Assembly: GCA_046530765.1 (NCBI GenBank)
Contig: JBHEQS010000006.1
Location: forward strand, 1 to 64,000
DNA length: 64,000 bases
Direction: 5' to 3'
From: Arsenophonus sp046530765
GTDB taxonomy: Bacteria > Pseudomonadota > Gammaproteobacteria > Enterobacterales > Enterobacteriaceae
Part shown: positions 42,232 to 52,059 of the stretch, piece by piece
How positions within the stretch are numbered: position 1 is the first letter of the stretch
How the letters are laid out: every line of letters begins with the position of its first letter
The notes under the pieces: model-generated
What the model was told of the DNA's origin: nothing
Database searches by the model: none
Seen by the model: the letters and a program-made list of their open reading frames with translations, nothing else
Program-made: the position numbers and the translations under genes

Positions 42232-44382
42232 TAACTGATAGCCTTTATTTATAATATTTGTTAATTTTATTTAATATTTTCAAATTAATATATTGTCTGA
42301 TTATTTCTAGAGAAAATAGCATCATTATTTTTATTTCACTAATAATATTTTATTTTTTTTATATTTTAATTAAAATATATATAATATTTTAATTATAACC
42401 AATACTAAATTATTATTGAATATTTAATGTATAGATCATTATCTTATCAGATTAATTAATTAGTAAATATATTTTTATTATCATTATAAATGATACACAA
42501 TATTCACTTATATCACTAATACTATTAACATATGTAAGTATTACACTTATTTTTACATAAAATATTCAGCTCTACTTCGATAAATTAAGATGTACGAGTC
42601 TATTTTATTTAAAACAATAAATGTAAATTTAGCAATCGTACTTCTTGCATTAGACATATAACAAAAACATTAATACATATATACTTAGTTTCTAACATAA
42701 GATGATAAATAATAATAACAAAACTTTTCGCATAAATATAAAATATAAAAATAATTCTTTGGCTTTCTTTGCGTTAATTATAATTCTATTATATTATTCT
42801 TAATAATTAATATCAATTTTTATGCGCATTAATTTTATAATTATTACAACTAATATTATGCACTAAAAATATATGATTTTACTAATCAGAGTCTTAAATT
42901 GCATTGATATACTACAACATAATATTAGTCCTTTTATTATGATTAAATTTTATCTGTATATTATAAATATTTAATATTAAATCATAATAGAATAAATAGT
43001 TTTAGTTTTACATAAAATATAAAACACCGAATAATTAAACTGCACTTAATTTATTAAAACTATTTTCTATAGTAAATAGCAAACACAATATATTCTAAAT
43101 TATTAATAATAAATTTATATTTAATATATACAACATAACTATAATGAATAATAGTAAGTTATATATAATTATATCACAATCAATAAACTCTAGCAAGCAA
43201 GTACTCAAATATATTTTATTTAAAAATTTTAATTTAGATAATCTTCATTCTAGCATTATGTAATGCTACATGTAGAATTTTATTTTTCAATCAAACTTAA
43301 TTTAAATTAAGAGATAATATTTTCTATAAAAACTGTTACTTCTTATTTATTATTAATTACTTAAACGTATTTTAATTAATCTAGATTTTTTGTTAATATT
43401 ATCTTATATAAATAATATAGCTTTGTATTTGTTATGATGCAACCAAATACAATAATTTCATATACATAATAAATTTTAATATTTTTCTTATTATTAATTC
43501 TTAAAAAATAGTTATTATTCACTTATATTCTTGTTACTTGTTACTTGTTACTTGTTACTTGTTACTTGTTACTTTTTCTACGATATCACTTCGTATTCTA
43601 CAATACCATTTTAATAATATACATATACATCTTTTTAGTTAAAAAATTTGATTCTTTTATTTTATCCAATTATATTTTTATAATTATTTTTTATTTATTT
43701 TCTATTAAAGATAATGATTATATTATAATTAAAATATTTATTTTGTAAGAAAAAATAAATATAAAATTAATTGGAATTATGACGTTCTATTTGATTTTAA
43801 TAGAATTTTAGCCATAGAAAACAGTTCTATATTTATTTTATTTAAACAAAAAAAACATAAAGTTAATATCGTATTATATATAAAATGATTAAAATTAAAA
43901 ATTTATATCTAATATTATTCTAATTTACAAATTTTTAGATACATAAAATATCTTTAATATTATTTTTCATAAGATATTAGTTTTATTATTAAAACTAATA
44001 TCTTAATAAGAGTTATTAATTTTTTAGTTGTAAATTAAAGCAACGCCATTTGTGTATATTGGTTTACTTGAATTACTATTATCATTTATTAAATTTAATA
44101 TATTATAAATTCTTATATAAAAAATATTTTTATTATATTAGTGATATCATTCTTTTAATGTAATATATACTAAATATATATTAAACATTAAATGTTGATA
44201 TATAAGATATATATAATTTATTATTTTAATGTGATAATTTTTTAATGTGATAATTAAATAATGAAGATTTATATAATTTTTTTTGCATCTAATTAAATAT
44301 TGTGTAATTTTATGAATTAGATTAAACGTAAATTTTTCTATATTTATAGTTATTATTTTTAGTATATATTAGTGATATGTAC
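42232..44382. other. 2.15 kb decayed region, former ftsK C-terminal part
   Basis: In E. coli the ftsK linker and motor domain (about 3.4 kb) would occupy this interval. No Walker A, Walker B or gamma-domain trace was readable in any frame. A perfect 6-copy heptamer repeat is at 43531-43572. A short frame starting in that repeat (43545-43748) is not credible as a gene. Confidence 0.5.
43531..43572. repeat. Six perfect tandem copies of TTGTTAC
   Basis: Positions 43531-43572 consist of exactly six uninterrupted copies of the heptamer TTGTTAC. The unit contains G and C and is unlike the surrounding A/T DNA. It looks like a simple-sequence expansion by strand slippage. Confidence 0.95.
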
Positions 44383-44970
44383 CTATTTAAATAAAATTAG
44401 TTTTCCAATCTTTTCAGCTATATCTATCCATGATAATCCTGTAAATAAAGAAAAAGAAATAATCCAAATACATAGTAATACTAACTTTGTTCCTAAATCA
44501 CCAAATAATTGCAGCATAATATTACTAAAAATATTACCAATAATTCCACCAGAAGAAAAATTAGCTAAATCATCAATATTAAGTTCTACAAAAACGCATG
44601 ATGTGATTATTAAAACTATTCCTGCAACTAGATATAATGAAAAAGTAAAAAAATCAAATAAATTTTTATTATCCATATTTTTAAATGTATTCCAAAATGC
44701 TAACAATATTACTAATGGTATACAATATCCTAAAATTCCAAAAAGAGATAAAAAAATATCTGATAACCAAGCACCAAAACTACCAGCTAAATTTACAATA
44801 TGTACATTTTTATTTGTTGCCTGTGACCAGCTTGGATCTGATGGATGAAAGCTTATCAGAGATATAATTAAAAAAATTTCCAATACGGCAATTATAAATA
44901 AAATAATTTTTGTTAGTATTTTTATATTATTTCTCTTTTTTTTGATTAAATTTTTTTTAATTAAAAATTT
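44383..44970 (-). pseudogene. ftsK: ftsK remnant: membrane domain only
   Basis: Open frame encoding only the FtsK N-terminal domain, which in E. coli anchors to the inner membrane and supports the division septum. Four membrane segments are visible: one just before HPSDPSWSQ, then near LFGILGYCIPLVILLAFW, LVAGIVLIITSCVFV and LVLLCIWIISFSLFTGLSW. Conserved NLAGSFGAWLSD and SGGIIGN are kept, and it stops at IAEKIGKLILFK, the domain boundary. No ATG or GTG begins the frame; it is open from 44970, and the only TTG (44883) would cut the first membrane helix. A further N-terminal trace (TIEDKNF, 44984-44964) lies in another frame across poly-A runs. Linker and DNA-translocase domains are gone. Confidence 0.85.
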
Positions 44971-45113
44971 TTATCTTCTATGGTGTTTTTATTTAAAAAA
45001 ATAAAATGTTATGTTTTATGTTAATTAAAAGAAAATTACTAAACAATATTCACTATAAAAGCTAGCGAATAAACTAAGTATATCTAACTTTTTATAACAT
45101 ATCATCTATTTAA

Positions 45114-45609
45114 TTAGCGTGTTTTGATAATTAAGCAATTACTCTGTTTTACTTCTTCAATTACTGATAAGTTCTCGTGTTGTTAACATTTGCAAGACGA
45201 AGCAAGTGTCTCTCATAATAATTTATGATAAGCAGATATATTTGGAACACGAGTTTTAAGTGAATAATCAAAATCTTCAGAGACTAAATACACCAATAAA
45301 TCCATTCAAGCTTTTGCACGACAGAGTTAAACTGTTCAAAAACATTAACAGAACAGCGATTTAAAGTAATCTCAACAAAAATTAATAAAAAAGATGCATA
45401 AAGATAGTATGGATTTAATAAAGTAGCATAACCTGAAATAAAATTTTGACGTTCTAAACGACGCACTCGCTCCAAGCAATGATCGGCGATAACACTACTC
45501 TTTGAGAAAGCTCCACACTTAGAAATGCGACCATTTTTTTTGTAATTTATTAAGTATGTTTCTATATGCCATCAAGATCTTTTGCTGTGCTATTTTTGTT
45601 ATTAATAAT
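45114..45609 (-). pseudogene. lrp: lrp pseudogene (leucine-responsive regulator)
   Basis: Full-length but frameshifted Lrp, normally a global transcription regulator of amino acid metabolism. Frames joined on the minus strand give NNKNSTAKDLDGI, RNILNKLQK, NGRIS, VELSQRVVLSP, then the longest open piece LERVRRLERQNFISGYATLL ... EITLNR ... VFEQFNSVVQKLE (45475 down), LVSEDFDYSLKTRVPNISAY, and finally IEEVKQSN and IIKTR before TAA at 45114. The initiator is ATT instead of ATG. One extra A in an 8-A run (45534-45541) and other single-base indels break the frame. The span (496 nt) equals intact lrp (495), so indels balance and decay is recent. It is divergent from trxB, as in E. coli. Confidence 0.95.
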
Positions 45610-46156
45610 TTTATTATCTCTCTTTTATTAATTTTTATGCAAACTACATTCTTTTATTTTTTTAATATTAAATTTAAGGATGAAATAAAGTCAAAATTTA
45701 TTATAATTAGTATTTAGTTATAATTTATATTAATAGATAAATCATCTATTTAGTTTTTAACTTTATAACGAATAAATAATATTTGTCTATTTATTTAAAT
45801 TATGTTTAATTTCGATCAATTAAATTAAATAATTAACATTTATAATATGTTTTTAAAATAGGTAATTTAAAAAAGATTGTGAATTAAAATTAAAACATCA
45901 TTTTGGAATAAAATTTAATATCATCTAGTTTAATAAATAAAATATATGAAAATTATAAAAATTATTTTACAAATAAATCTTCTTTCATGACTTTTTTTAA
46001 AGAAATATTAAAACATGTTTTTAAAGAAATATTAAAACATGTTAAAAATAAGTATTTTTTATCATTTTTGTTTAATTTACTTTTTTAATTCTTTTTATTT
46101 CTTACAATTACAATAATAAAATTAAATAAATTTTCTTAAAAATAGAGGATTTAAAA
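45610..46156. other. lrp-trxB intergenic region
   Basis: 547 bp between the divergent lrp pseudogene and trxB. Very A/T-rich. Contains a 24-nt-period direct repeat (45995-46043) and presumably the trxB promoter, which I cannot resolve. The trxB ribosome site AGAGGA is at its end. Confidence 0.5.
45995..46043. repeat. Direct repeat of 25 nt upstream of trxB
   Basis: TTTTAAAGAAATATTAAAAC begins both copies: 45995-46019 and 46019-46043, identical over 25 bases with a period of 24. A recent tandem duplication about 110 bp before the trxB start. Confidence 0.9.
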
Positions 46157-47134
46157 ATGAAGGATTTAATGAATACTACTAATTATAGTAGAATTATTAT
46201 TTTGGGATCAGGACCGGCTGGATATACTGCAGCTATTTATGCTGCTAGAGCAAATTTGAATCCTCTATTAATCACTGGTATTCAACAAGGAGGACAATTA
46301 ACTACTGCTACAGAAGTTGAAAATTGGCCTGGAGATCATTCAGATCTAATTGGATCTGTGCTGATGGAGAGAATGCTGCAGCATACTAAAAAATTTGTTG
46401 AAGAAAAAAATATTATTAATGATCATATATATGCAGTCAATCTTAAACAACGACCGTTCCAACTTACTGGTGATAATGGAATATATATTTGTGACGCACT
46501 TATTATAGCTACAGGTGCATCAGCTCGCTATCATGGATTACCTTCTGAAGAAGTTTTTAAAGGTCGCGGAGTCTCAACATGCGCCACTTGCGATGGTTTT
46601 TTCTATAAAAAACAAAAAGTAGCTGTTGTTGGTGGTGGAAATACTGCTATTGAAGAAACATTATATTTATCTAATATTGCTTCAGAGGTACATGTTATCC
46701 ATCGCAACGAAACATTTCGCGCTGAAAAAGTTCTATTTCAAAGAATGATAAAAAAAGTAAAAACTGGAAATATTGTATTACATACTAATTTTATACTAGA
46801 TGAAGTATTAGGTGATATTGGTGGTGTTACAGGAATCAATTTACGTTCAACAAAAAATAATAGTATAAAAATGCTCTCTGTGAACGGAGTATTTATAGCT
46901 ATTGGCCATATCCCAAATACAAATATCTTTATTGATCAATTAGTATTAGAAAATGGATACATTCAAGTGAAATCTGGAACAGAAGGCAATTCAACACAAA
47001 CTTCAGTTAAAGGTGTTTTTGCTGCTGGTGATGTAATGGATCATATTTATCGTCAGGCTATTACATCAGCTGGTACAGGTTGTATGGCTGCAATTGATGC
47101 CGCTCACTATTTAGATAATCTATACAGAAGGTAA
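46157..47134 (+). CDS. trxB: Thioredoxin reductase
   Basis: FAD flavoprotein that reduces thioredoxin with NADPH. The FAD loop GSGPAG is at residues 17-22, the redox pair CATC at Cys142/Cys145, the NADPH motif GGGNTA near 159-164, and the C-terminal FAD contact GVFAAGDVMDHIYRQ. Length 325 (E. coli 321). The start ATG is preceded by AGAGGA at 9 bases; a second in-frame ATG four codons later is possible. Gene order trxB-cydD-cydC is that of E. coli, fitting joint redox roles. Confidence 0.97.
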   Translation: MKDLMNTTNYSRIIILGSGPAGYTAAIYAARANLNPLLITGIQQGGQLTTATEVENWPGDHSDLIGSVLMERMLQHTKKFVEEKNIINDHIYAVNLKQRPFQLTGDNGIYICDALIIATGASARYHGLPSEEVFKGRGVSTCATCDGFFYKKQKVAVVGGGNTAIEETLYLSNIASEVHVIHRNETFRAEKVLFQRMIKKVKTGNIVLHTNFILDEVLGDIGGVTGINLRSTKNNSIKMLSVNGVFIAIGHIPNTNIFIDQLVLENGYIQVKSGTEGNSTQTSVKGVFAAGDVMDHIYRQAITSAGTGCMAAIDAAHYLDNLYRR

Positions 47135-47288
47135 ATCCTATAAATTATTATAATATTATGTATTTTTTATATATTAGAGTAAGAATGTTGTTTTGATATC
47201 TGTACATGCATATAATACATATTTATGTGTATTTAAAATTAATCAGTTGTAATAATTAACTTATCACACATATATATAAATTATGATT

Positions 47289-49061
47289 ATGAATAAACAA
47301 AAACAAATTAAGTTGGTTAAATGGCTGAATAAACAATCAGCCCCAGCAAAAAACTGGCTACGGTTATCAATGTTACTAGGAATTATTAGCGCTATATTTA
47401 TTGTTATGCAGGCATGGATTTTATCCGTTATTTTACAAGCACTTATTGTAGATAATGTTCCTAGAGAACAACTGATATCTCAATTTATATTACTCATTTG
47501 TATATTTACTTTAAGAGCAATAATTAATTTTATACGTGAAAGCATTGGATTTATTTCTGGTAGAATTATTCGACAGAAGATTCGTAAAATGGTATTAAAT
47601 AAACTTGATCAATTAGGTCCTATTTTAGTTAAAAATAAACCTGCTGGAAGTTGGGCAACAATAATTTTGGAGCAAATTGATAACATACAAGATTATTATG
47701 CTCGTTATTTGCCTCAAATGTATTTAGCTATTATTATACCATTTATTATTCTAATTATAATTTTTTCAATTAACTGGGCCACTGGATTAATTTTATTTAT
47801 TACTGCGCCTTTAATTCCTTTATTTATGATATTAGTTGGTAGTAATGCATCTGATATCAATAGAAAAAATTTTATTGCTTTGGCTAGATTGAGTGGAAGA
47901 TTTCTTGATCGTTTACATGGACTTGACACATTGCGACTTTTTTTTCGCGCCAAAAAAGAAATAAAATTTATTAAGAAATCTTCAGAAGAGTTTCGAAAAA
48001 GAACAATGAAAGTATTGCGTGTAGCATTCCTATCTTCTGCTGTATTAGAATTCTTTGCATCAATTTCAATTGCGCTTGTCGCTGTTTATTTTTGTTTTTC
48101 TTATTTAGGGGAATTGCATTTTGGTAATTATGGTATACCGATTACACTTTTTGGAGGTTTTTTATCATTAATATTAGCACCAGAATTTTTTCAACCATTA
48201 CGTGATTTGGGTACTTATTATCATGCCAAAGCACAAGCAATAGGTGCAGCAGAATCTTTATTTACAATATTATCCGACATAGATAGTCAATATTTACAAC
48301 ATAAAAATAATAAACAAATTATTTTGGATCAGCCATTAACAATTATTGCAAGGCAGCTAGAAATTTTTTCTCATGATAATGTATGCTTAGCTGGACCATT
48401 AAATTTTACTATTTTTCCAAAACAGCGCATTGTTTTAGTGGGCCAAAGCGGTGCTGGAAAAAGTTCATTATTAAATGTATTGCTAGGATTTCTACCTTAT
48501 CGCGGATCATTAATGATTAACGGAACTGAGCTTTGTGATCTAAATATGACTTATTGGCGACAGCATCTTAGCTGGATTGGTCAGAATCCTAATTTGCCAG
48601 CGCAAAGCATTATTGATAACATACATCTCTATTCAGAAAAGGTTTCAATAGCAGAAATAAATATCGCAATGGAAAATGCTTATGTAACAGAATTTACTAA
48701 TAATTTATCAGAAGGTGCTAATACCAAAATTGGCGAAAATGCCTCTCTCTTGTCAGTTGGAGAAGCACAACGAATTGCTGTTGCTAGAGCTCTATTAAAC
48801 CCATGTCATTTACTTTTGCTTGATGAGCCTACAGCAAGTCTTGATATAAAAAGTGAAGAGCGTGTAATGACTGCATTTAATGTCGCCTCTACAAAACAAA
48901 CAACATTGCTGGTTACACATTTATTAGAAAAAGTAAGAAAATACGATCAAATCTGGGTAATGTCTAATGGTTTTATTATCGAACAAGGCACTTATGATGA
49001 GTTAAGTCAAGCAAAAGGAGCCTTTAGTCGTCTACTAACTTATCATGCAGAGGTAATATGA
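47289..49061 (+). CDS. cydD: Thiol reductant ABC exporter subunit CydD
   Basis: Half of the CydDC ABC transporter, which exports cysteine and glutathione to the periplasm and is needed to assemble cytochrome bd. Six-helix membrane domain (about residues 20-320), then an ATPase domain with Walker A GQSGAGKSS, signature LSVGEAQR and Walker B LLLLDEPTASLD. I start at the second ATG (47289, MNKQKQIKL), which aligns with E. coli MNKSRQKEL; an ATG two codons upstream is also possible. No strong ribosome site is seen. Overlaps cydC by 4 bp. Implies cytochrome bd oxidase elsewhere in the genome. Confidence 0.96.
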   Translation: MNKQKQIKLVKWLNKQSAPAKNWLRLSMLLGIISAIFIVMQAWILSVILQALIVDNVPREQLISQFILLICIFTLRAIINFIRESIGFISGRIIRQKIRKMVLNKLDQLGPILVKNKPAGSWATIILEQIDNIQDYYARYLPQMYLAIIIPFIILIIIFSINWATGLILFITAPLIPLFMILVGSNASDINRKNFIALARLSGRFLDRLHGLDTLRLFFRAKKEIKFIKKSSEEFRKRTMKVLRVAFLSSAVLEFFASISIALVAVYFCFSYLGELHFGNYGIPITLFGGFLSLILAPEFFQPLRDLGTYYHAKAQAIGAAESLFTILSDIDSQYLQHKNNKQIILDQPLTIIARQLEIFSHDNVCLAGPLNFTIFPKQRIVLVGQSGAGKSSLLNVLLGFLPYRGSLMINGTELCDLNMTYWRQHLSWIGQNPNLPAQSIIDNIHLYSEKVSIAEINIAMENAYVTEFTNNLSEGANTKIGENASLLSVGEAQRIAVARALLNPCHLLLLDEPTASLDIKSEERVMTAFNVASTKQTTLLVTHLLEKVRKYDQIWVMSNGFIIEQGTYDELSQAKGAFSRLLTYHAEVI

Positions 49062-50803
49062 TTATGCATGTATTACTACCTTTCCTTGCACTATATAGAC
49101 GTTATTGGGTACTACTTAATCTTGGAGTTATATTAACTATTGTTACAGTATTGACTAATATTGGCCTACTAACTTTATCTGGTTGGTTTTTAGCAGAAAC
49201 AGTGATCGTTGGAGCTCCAGGGCTTTATACTTTAAATTACATGCTTCTTGGAGCTGGCGCTCGTAGTTTAGCAATTATACGAACAGCAAGTAGTTATGCT
49301 GAACGATTGGTTAGTCATGATGCAACTTTTAGTATTTTAGCTAATTTAAGGATATTTGTATTTCAAAAATTATTTTTACTATCACCAGGAGAAATTTCAT
49401 CCTATTGCCAAGGAGATATTCTTAATCGTTTAGTATCTGATGTTAAAAGTCTTGATCACTTATATCTACGAGTACTTTCTCCAATATTTGCTGCTTTTGT
49501 TATTACTATTTTAGTTATATTTGCTTTAAGCACATTAGATTTACTTTTAACAATTACTATTAGCACAATCATGTTGTGTTTACTGCTTATTTTACCACCA
49601 ATTTTTTATCGGGCTGGAAAATTCATTGGATACGACATCACTATATTATGCAGCCAATATCGCGCTTCTTTGATCAATACTATCAAATCTCAAGCTGAAT
49701 TAACTATTTTCGGTGCATTATCACGGTTTTTTGAAAAAATGACAGATATAGAATACAGGTGGCTAAAAAGACAACATCAGCAATCGAACTTAACTGCATT
49801 GTCACAATCTATTATAATCTTTATTTCTGGTTTTACTATAACTATATTAATATGGATGACAGAATTAATTATCAATGATCAAAATAAATACAATACATTT
49901 ATTGCTATATTTGTTCTTTGTGCATTAGCTGTATTTGAAGTTCTTAGACAAGTAGTTGTTACATTTCAATATTTAGGTCAAGTAGTTAATTCTGCAAGTA
50001 GATTAATGGAGTTGATTAATAAAAAACCAGAAGTAATATTTCCAGATTCAGGCATGACTGCAAGTGATAAAGTTGAGATAAAATTGCATAATGTATATTT
50101 TAGTTATTCAAAGCAATCAAAAACAATATTACGAAATATCTCATTAACACTTACTGCTGGACAAAGTATTGCATTGCTAGGAAAAACTGGTTGTGGTAAA
50201 TCTACTCTGTTACAATTATTAACTCGCGCATGGGATGTTAATTCAGGTCAGATCTTAATAAATGATTATCCAATTAATTACTATGATGAAAAAACATTAC
50301 GTAAATTAATATCAGTGGTACCGCAAAGAACGCATATTTTTAGTGATACTTTACGTAATAATCTTTTATTAGATAATGATGCTATTAATGATGCTGTGAT
50401 AATTAATGTATTGGAACAGGTTGGCTTGAGAAATCTTACTGAAAATAAAGGGCTTGATTGCTGGATTGGTGAAAGTGGTCGACAACTTTCAGGTGGTGAG
50501 CAGCGACGATTGGGTATTGCAAGAGCTTTGCTTTATGATGCACCAGTAATTTTATTAGATGAGCCAACTGAGGGGTTAGATGCAAAAACTGAAAAACAGA
50601 TATTAATTAAATTACAACAACATTGTATAGAAAAAACTTTATTAGTTATTACGCATCGTTTACATGGATTAGAAAAAATGGATCAAATATATGTAATGGA
50701 TAATGGGAAAATTATAGAAAAAGCTACACATAATGAGTTATTGAAACTAAAGGGGGAATATTTTCAATATTACCAAGCTAAATATAACTATAATAATTAT
50801 TAA
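49058..50803 (+). CDS. cydC: Thiol reductant ABC exporter subunit CydC
   Basis: Partner of CydD in the heterodimeric exporter. Starts within the cydD stop (ATGA overlap), giving MIMHVLLPFLALYRRYW. Membrane domain in the first 320 residues or so, with LLTLSGWFLAE and RLVSHDATF typical of CydC; then Walker A LLGKTGCGKSTLL, the Q-loop SVVPQRTHIF, signature LSGGEQRR and Walker B VILLDEPTEGLD. Length 581 (E. coli 573). Both ATPase sites of the dimer look intact. The gene aat, next in E. coli, is missing. Confidence 0.97.
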   Translation: MIMHVLLPFLALYRRYWVLLNLGVILTIVTVLTNIGLLTLSGWFLAETVIVGAPGLYTLNYMLLGAGARSLAIIRTASSYAERLVSHDATFSILANLRIFVFQKLFLLSPGEISSYCQGDILNRLVSDVKSLDHLYLRVLSPIFAAFVITILVIFALSTLDLLLTITISTIMLCLLLILPPIFYRAGKFIGYDITILCSQYRASLINTIKSQAELTIFGALSRFFEKMTDIEYRWLKRQHQQSNLTALSQSIIIFISGFTITILIWMTELIINDQNKYNTFIAIFVLCALAVFEVLRQVVVTFQYLGQVVNSASRLMELINKKPEVIFPDSGMTASDKVEIKLHNVYFSYSKQSKTILRNISLTLTAGQSIALLGKTGCGKSTLLQLLTRAWDVNSGQILINDYPINYYDEKTLRKLISVVPQRTHIFSDTLRNNLLLDNDAINDAVIINVLEQVGLRNLTENKGLDCWIGESGRQLSGGEQRRLGIARALLYDAPVILLDEPTEGLDAKTEKQILIKLQQHCIEKTLLVITHRLHGLEKMDQIYVMDNGKIIEKATHNELLKLKGEYFQYYQAKYNYNNY

Positions 50804-50951
50804 ATTAATTAATAATTGTATGTTGTAATATCTTCAAGGTTAATTATTAATCCTGTTTATTTGCAGCATTATTATAAACTTTATGTAAACTTAATAATTT
50901 TCTTATTTATTTTAACTAAAATTACATTTTACTACTTATTATATCATAAGA

Positions 50952-50980
50952 TAACATATTTTCTAATAGAAAATATGTTA
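50952..50980 (+). terminator. cydC terminator hairpin
   Basis: Arms 50952-50964 and 50968-50980 (TAACATATTTTCT and its complement) form a perfect 13 bp stem with a 3-base loop, 148 nt past the cydC stop. The left arm contains TTTTCT but no T-run follows. Confidence 0.5.
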
Positions 50981-51553
50981 AACTAATAATTAAAAAAGAA
51001 AAAACATCTTACTTATATTGAAGTAAATCATGACTTTTAATAAGTCGTTTTATTGCAATCACTTTAATAGAAGTTAGCACAAATTACACAACAATAATAA
51101 AAATATAATATTTTGCATTAATTTTTTACTATTTACATAACTAAAATTTAAAATAATGCAAAATTAATTTTAATGTTGTAACATTTTCTATTGAATCAAT
51201 CTTTATTCGTATTTATGACTGCTATAAATACTCACTTATTACTTTTTATTATTTCATTAATTTTTATAAGAAGTCATTGATTACTGAATAATTTGTTAAT
51301 ATAAAAGCTTCTTTTATTGACTAAAAATAAAATATTCATTAAATATAATTAAATATTTTATTAAAATTGCATCAACTTTTTAACAAAATATTTTTTCTAA
51401 GAAAATAATAATTCCTTTAAATAATGCAAAATAAATTGCTTTTATATTATTAACTATTCTTAAACAAAATATAACTAATTAAGTATAAATATTTAAGATA
51501 ATTTGTAAGAATTTTTTTACAAAACAAGTTAAATAACTTATTATAATATTTTT

Positions 51554-51595
51554 ATTTTTTATTTTTTATTTTTTATTTTTTATTTTTATTTTTGT
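51554..51595. repeat. ATTTTTT tandem repeat upstream of infA
   Basis: Single A residues at 51554, 51561, 51568, 51575 and 51582 separate runs of six T, then the period drops to six at 51588 and 51594. A simple heptamer repeat about 140 bp before infA. Confidence 0.85.
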
Positions 51596-51733
51596 CTATC
51601 TAGTTGTTCTGTGTGTATAGTTGTTGTATAGTTTTATACTAATTAGTTTTAGTTGTTAATAACATTTATTTCAAATAAGAATGTTATTCTGTATTATTTT
51701 TCTATTGAATTAGTAATTGATTTAGAGGATTAG

Positions 51734-51952
51734 ATGCCAAAAGAAGACAATATTGAAATGCAAGGAACTGTACTAGATACTTTGCCAAATACAATGTTTC
51801 GTGTTGAACTAGAAAATGAACATATAATTACTGCGCATATCTCTGGGAAAATGCGTAAAAATTATATTCGAATTCTTACTGGCGATAAAGTAAGTGTCGA
51901 GTTAACACCTTATGATCTAAGCAAAGGACGAATTATCTTTAGAAGTCGTTAG
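51734..51952 (+). CDS. infA: Translation initiation factor IF-1
   Basis: Binds the A site of the 30S subunit during initiation. A 72-residue S1/OB-fold protein (MPKEDNIEMQGTVLDTLPN ... GRIIFRSR), with HISGKMRKNYIRILTGDKV; nearly identical to E. coli IF-1 of the same length. The start has AGAGGA at 5 bases. The serW tRNA that follows infA in E. coli is not detectable here. Confidence 0.98.
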   Translation: MPKEDNIEMQGTVLDTLPNTMFRVELENEHIITAHISGKMRKNYIRILTGDKVSVELTPYDLSKGRIIFRSR

Positions 51953-51969
51953 ATCTTTCTTTTTTTAGA

Positions 51970-52011
51970 CTATTGCCATAGATCATATTGAGATTATCTA
52001 TATGGCAATAG
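51970..52011 (+). terminator. infA terminator hairpin
   Basis: Arms 51970-51980 and 52001-52011 (CTATTGCCATA / TATGGCAATAG) form an 11 bp stem with a 20-base loop that itself folds partly, 17 nt after infA. It includes four G-C pairs. It also lies just past the end of the convergent clpA pseudogene. Confidence 0.55.
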
Positions 52012-52059
52012 ATCACTAAAATTAAATCATTTTTACTATTATTTAGTTTTATTATACTA

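Larger units (their letters stand above)
50804..51733. other. Gene-sized gap where aat is expected
   Basis: 930 bp without an ORF between cydC and infA, the position of aat (leucyl/phenylalanyl-tRNA-protein transferase, about 0.7 kb) in E. coli. No Aat trace was readable. Contains a 13 bp hairpin after cydC and an A-T6 repeat near 51554. Loss of aat together with clpA would remove two parts of the N-end rule pathway. Confidence 0.5.

Noticed and set aside
43545..43748. 67-codon plus-strand frame
   Set aside because: It begins inside the heptamer repeat and encodes only Ile/Phe/Tyr-rich sequence; not credible.
44372..44848. 158-codon plus-strand frame
   Set aside because: Exactly antisense to the FtsK membrane domain, which has clear homology; a shadow frame.
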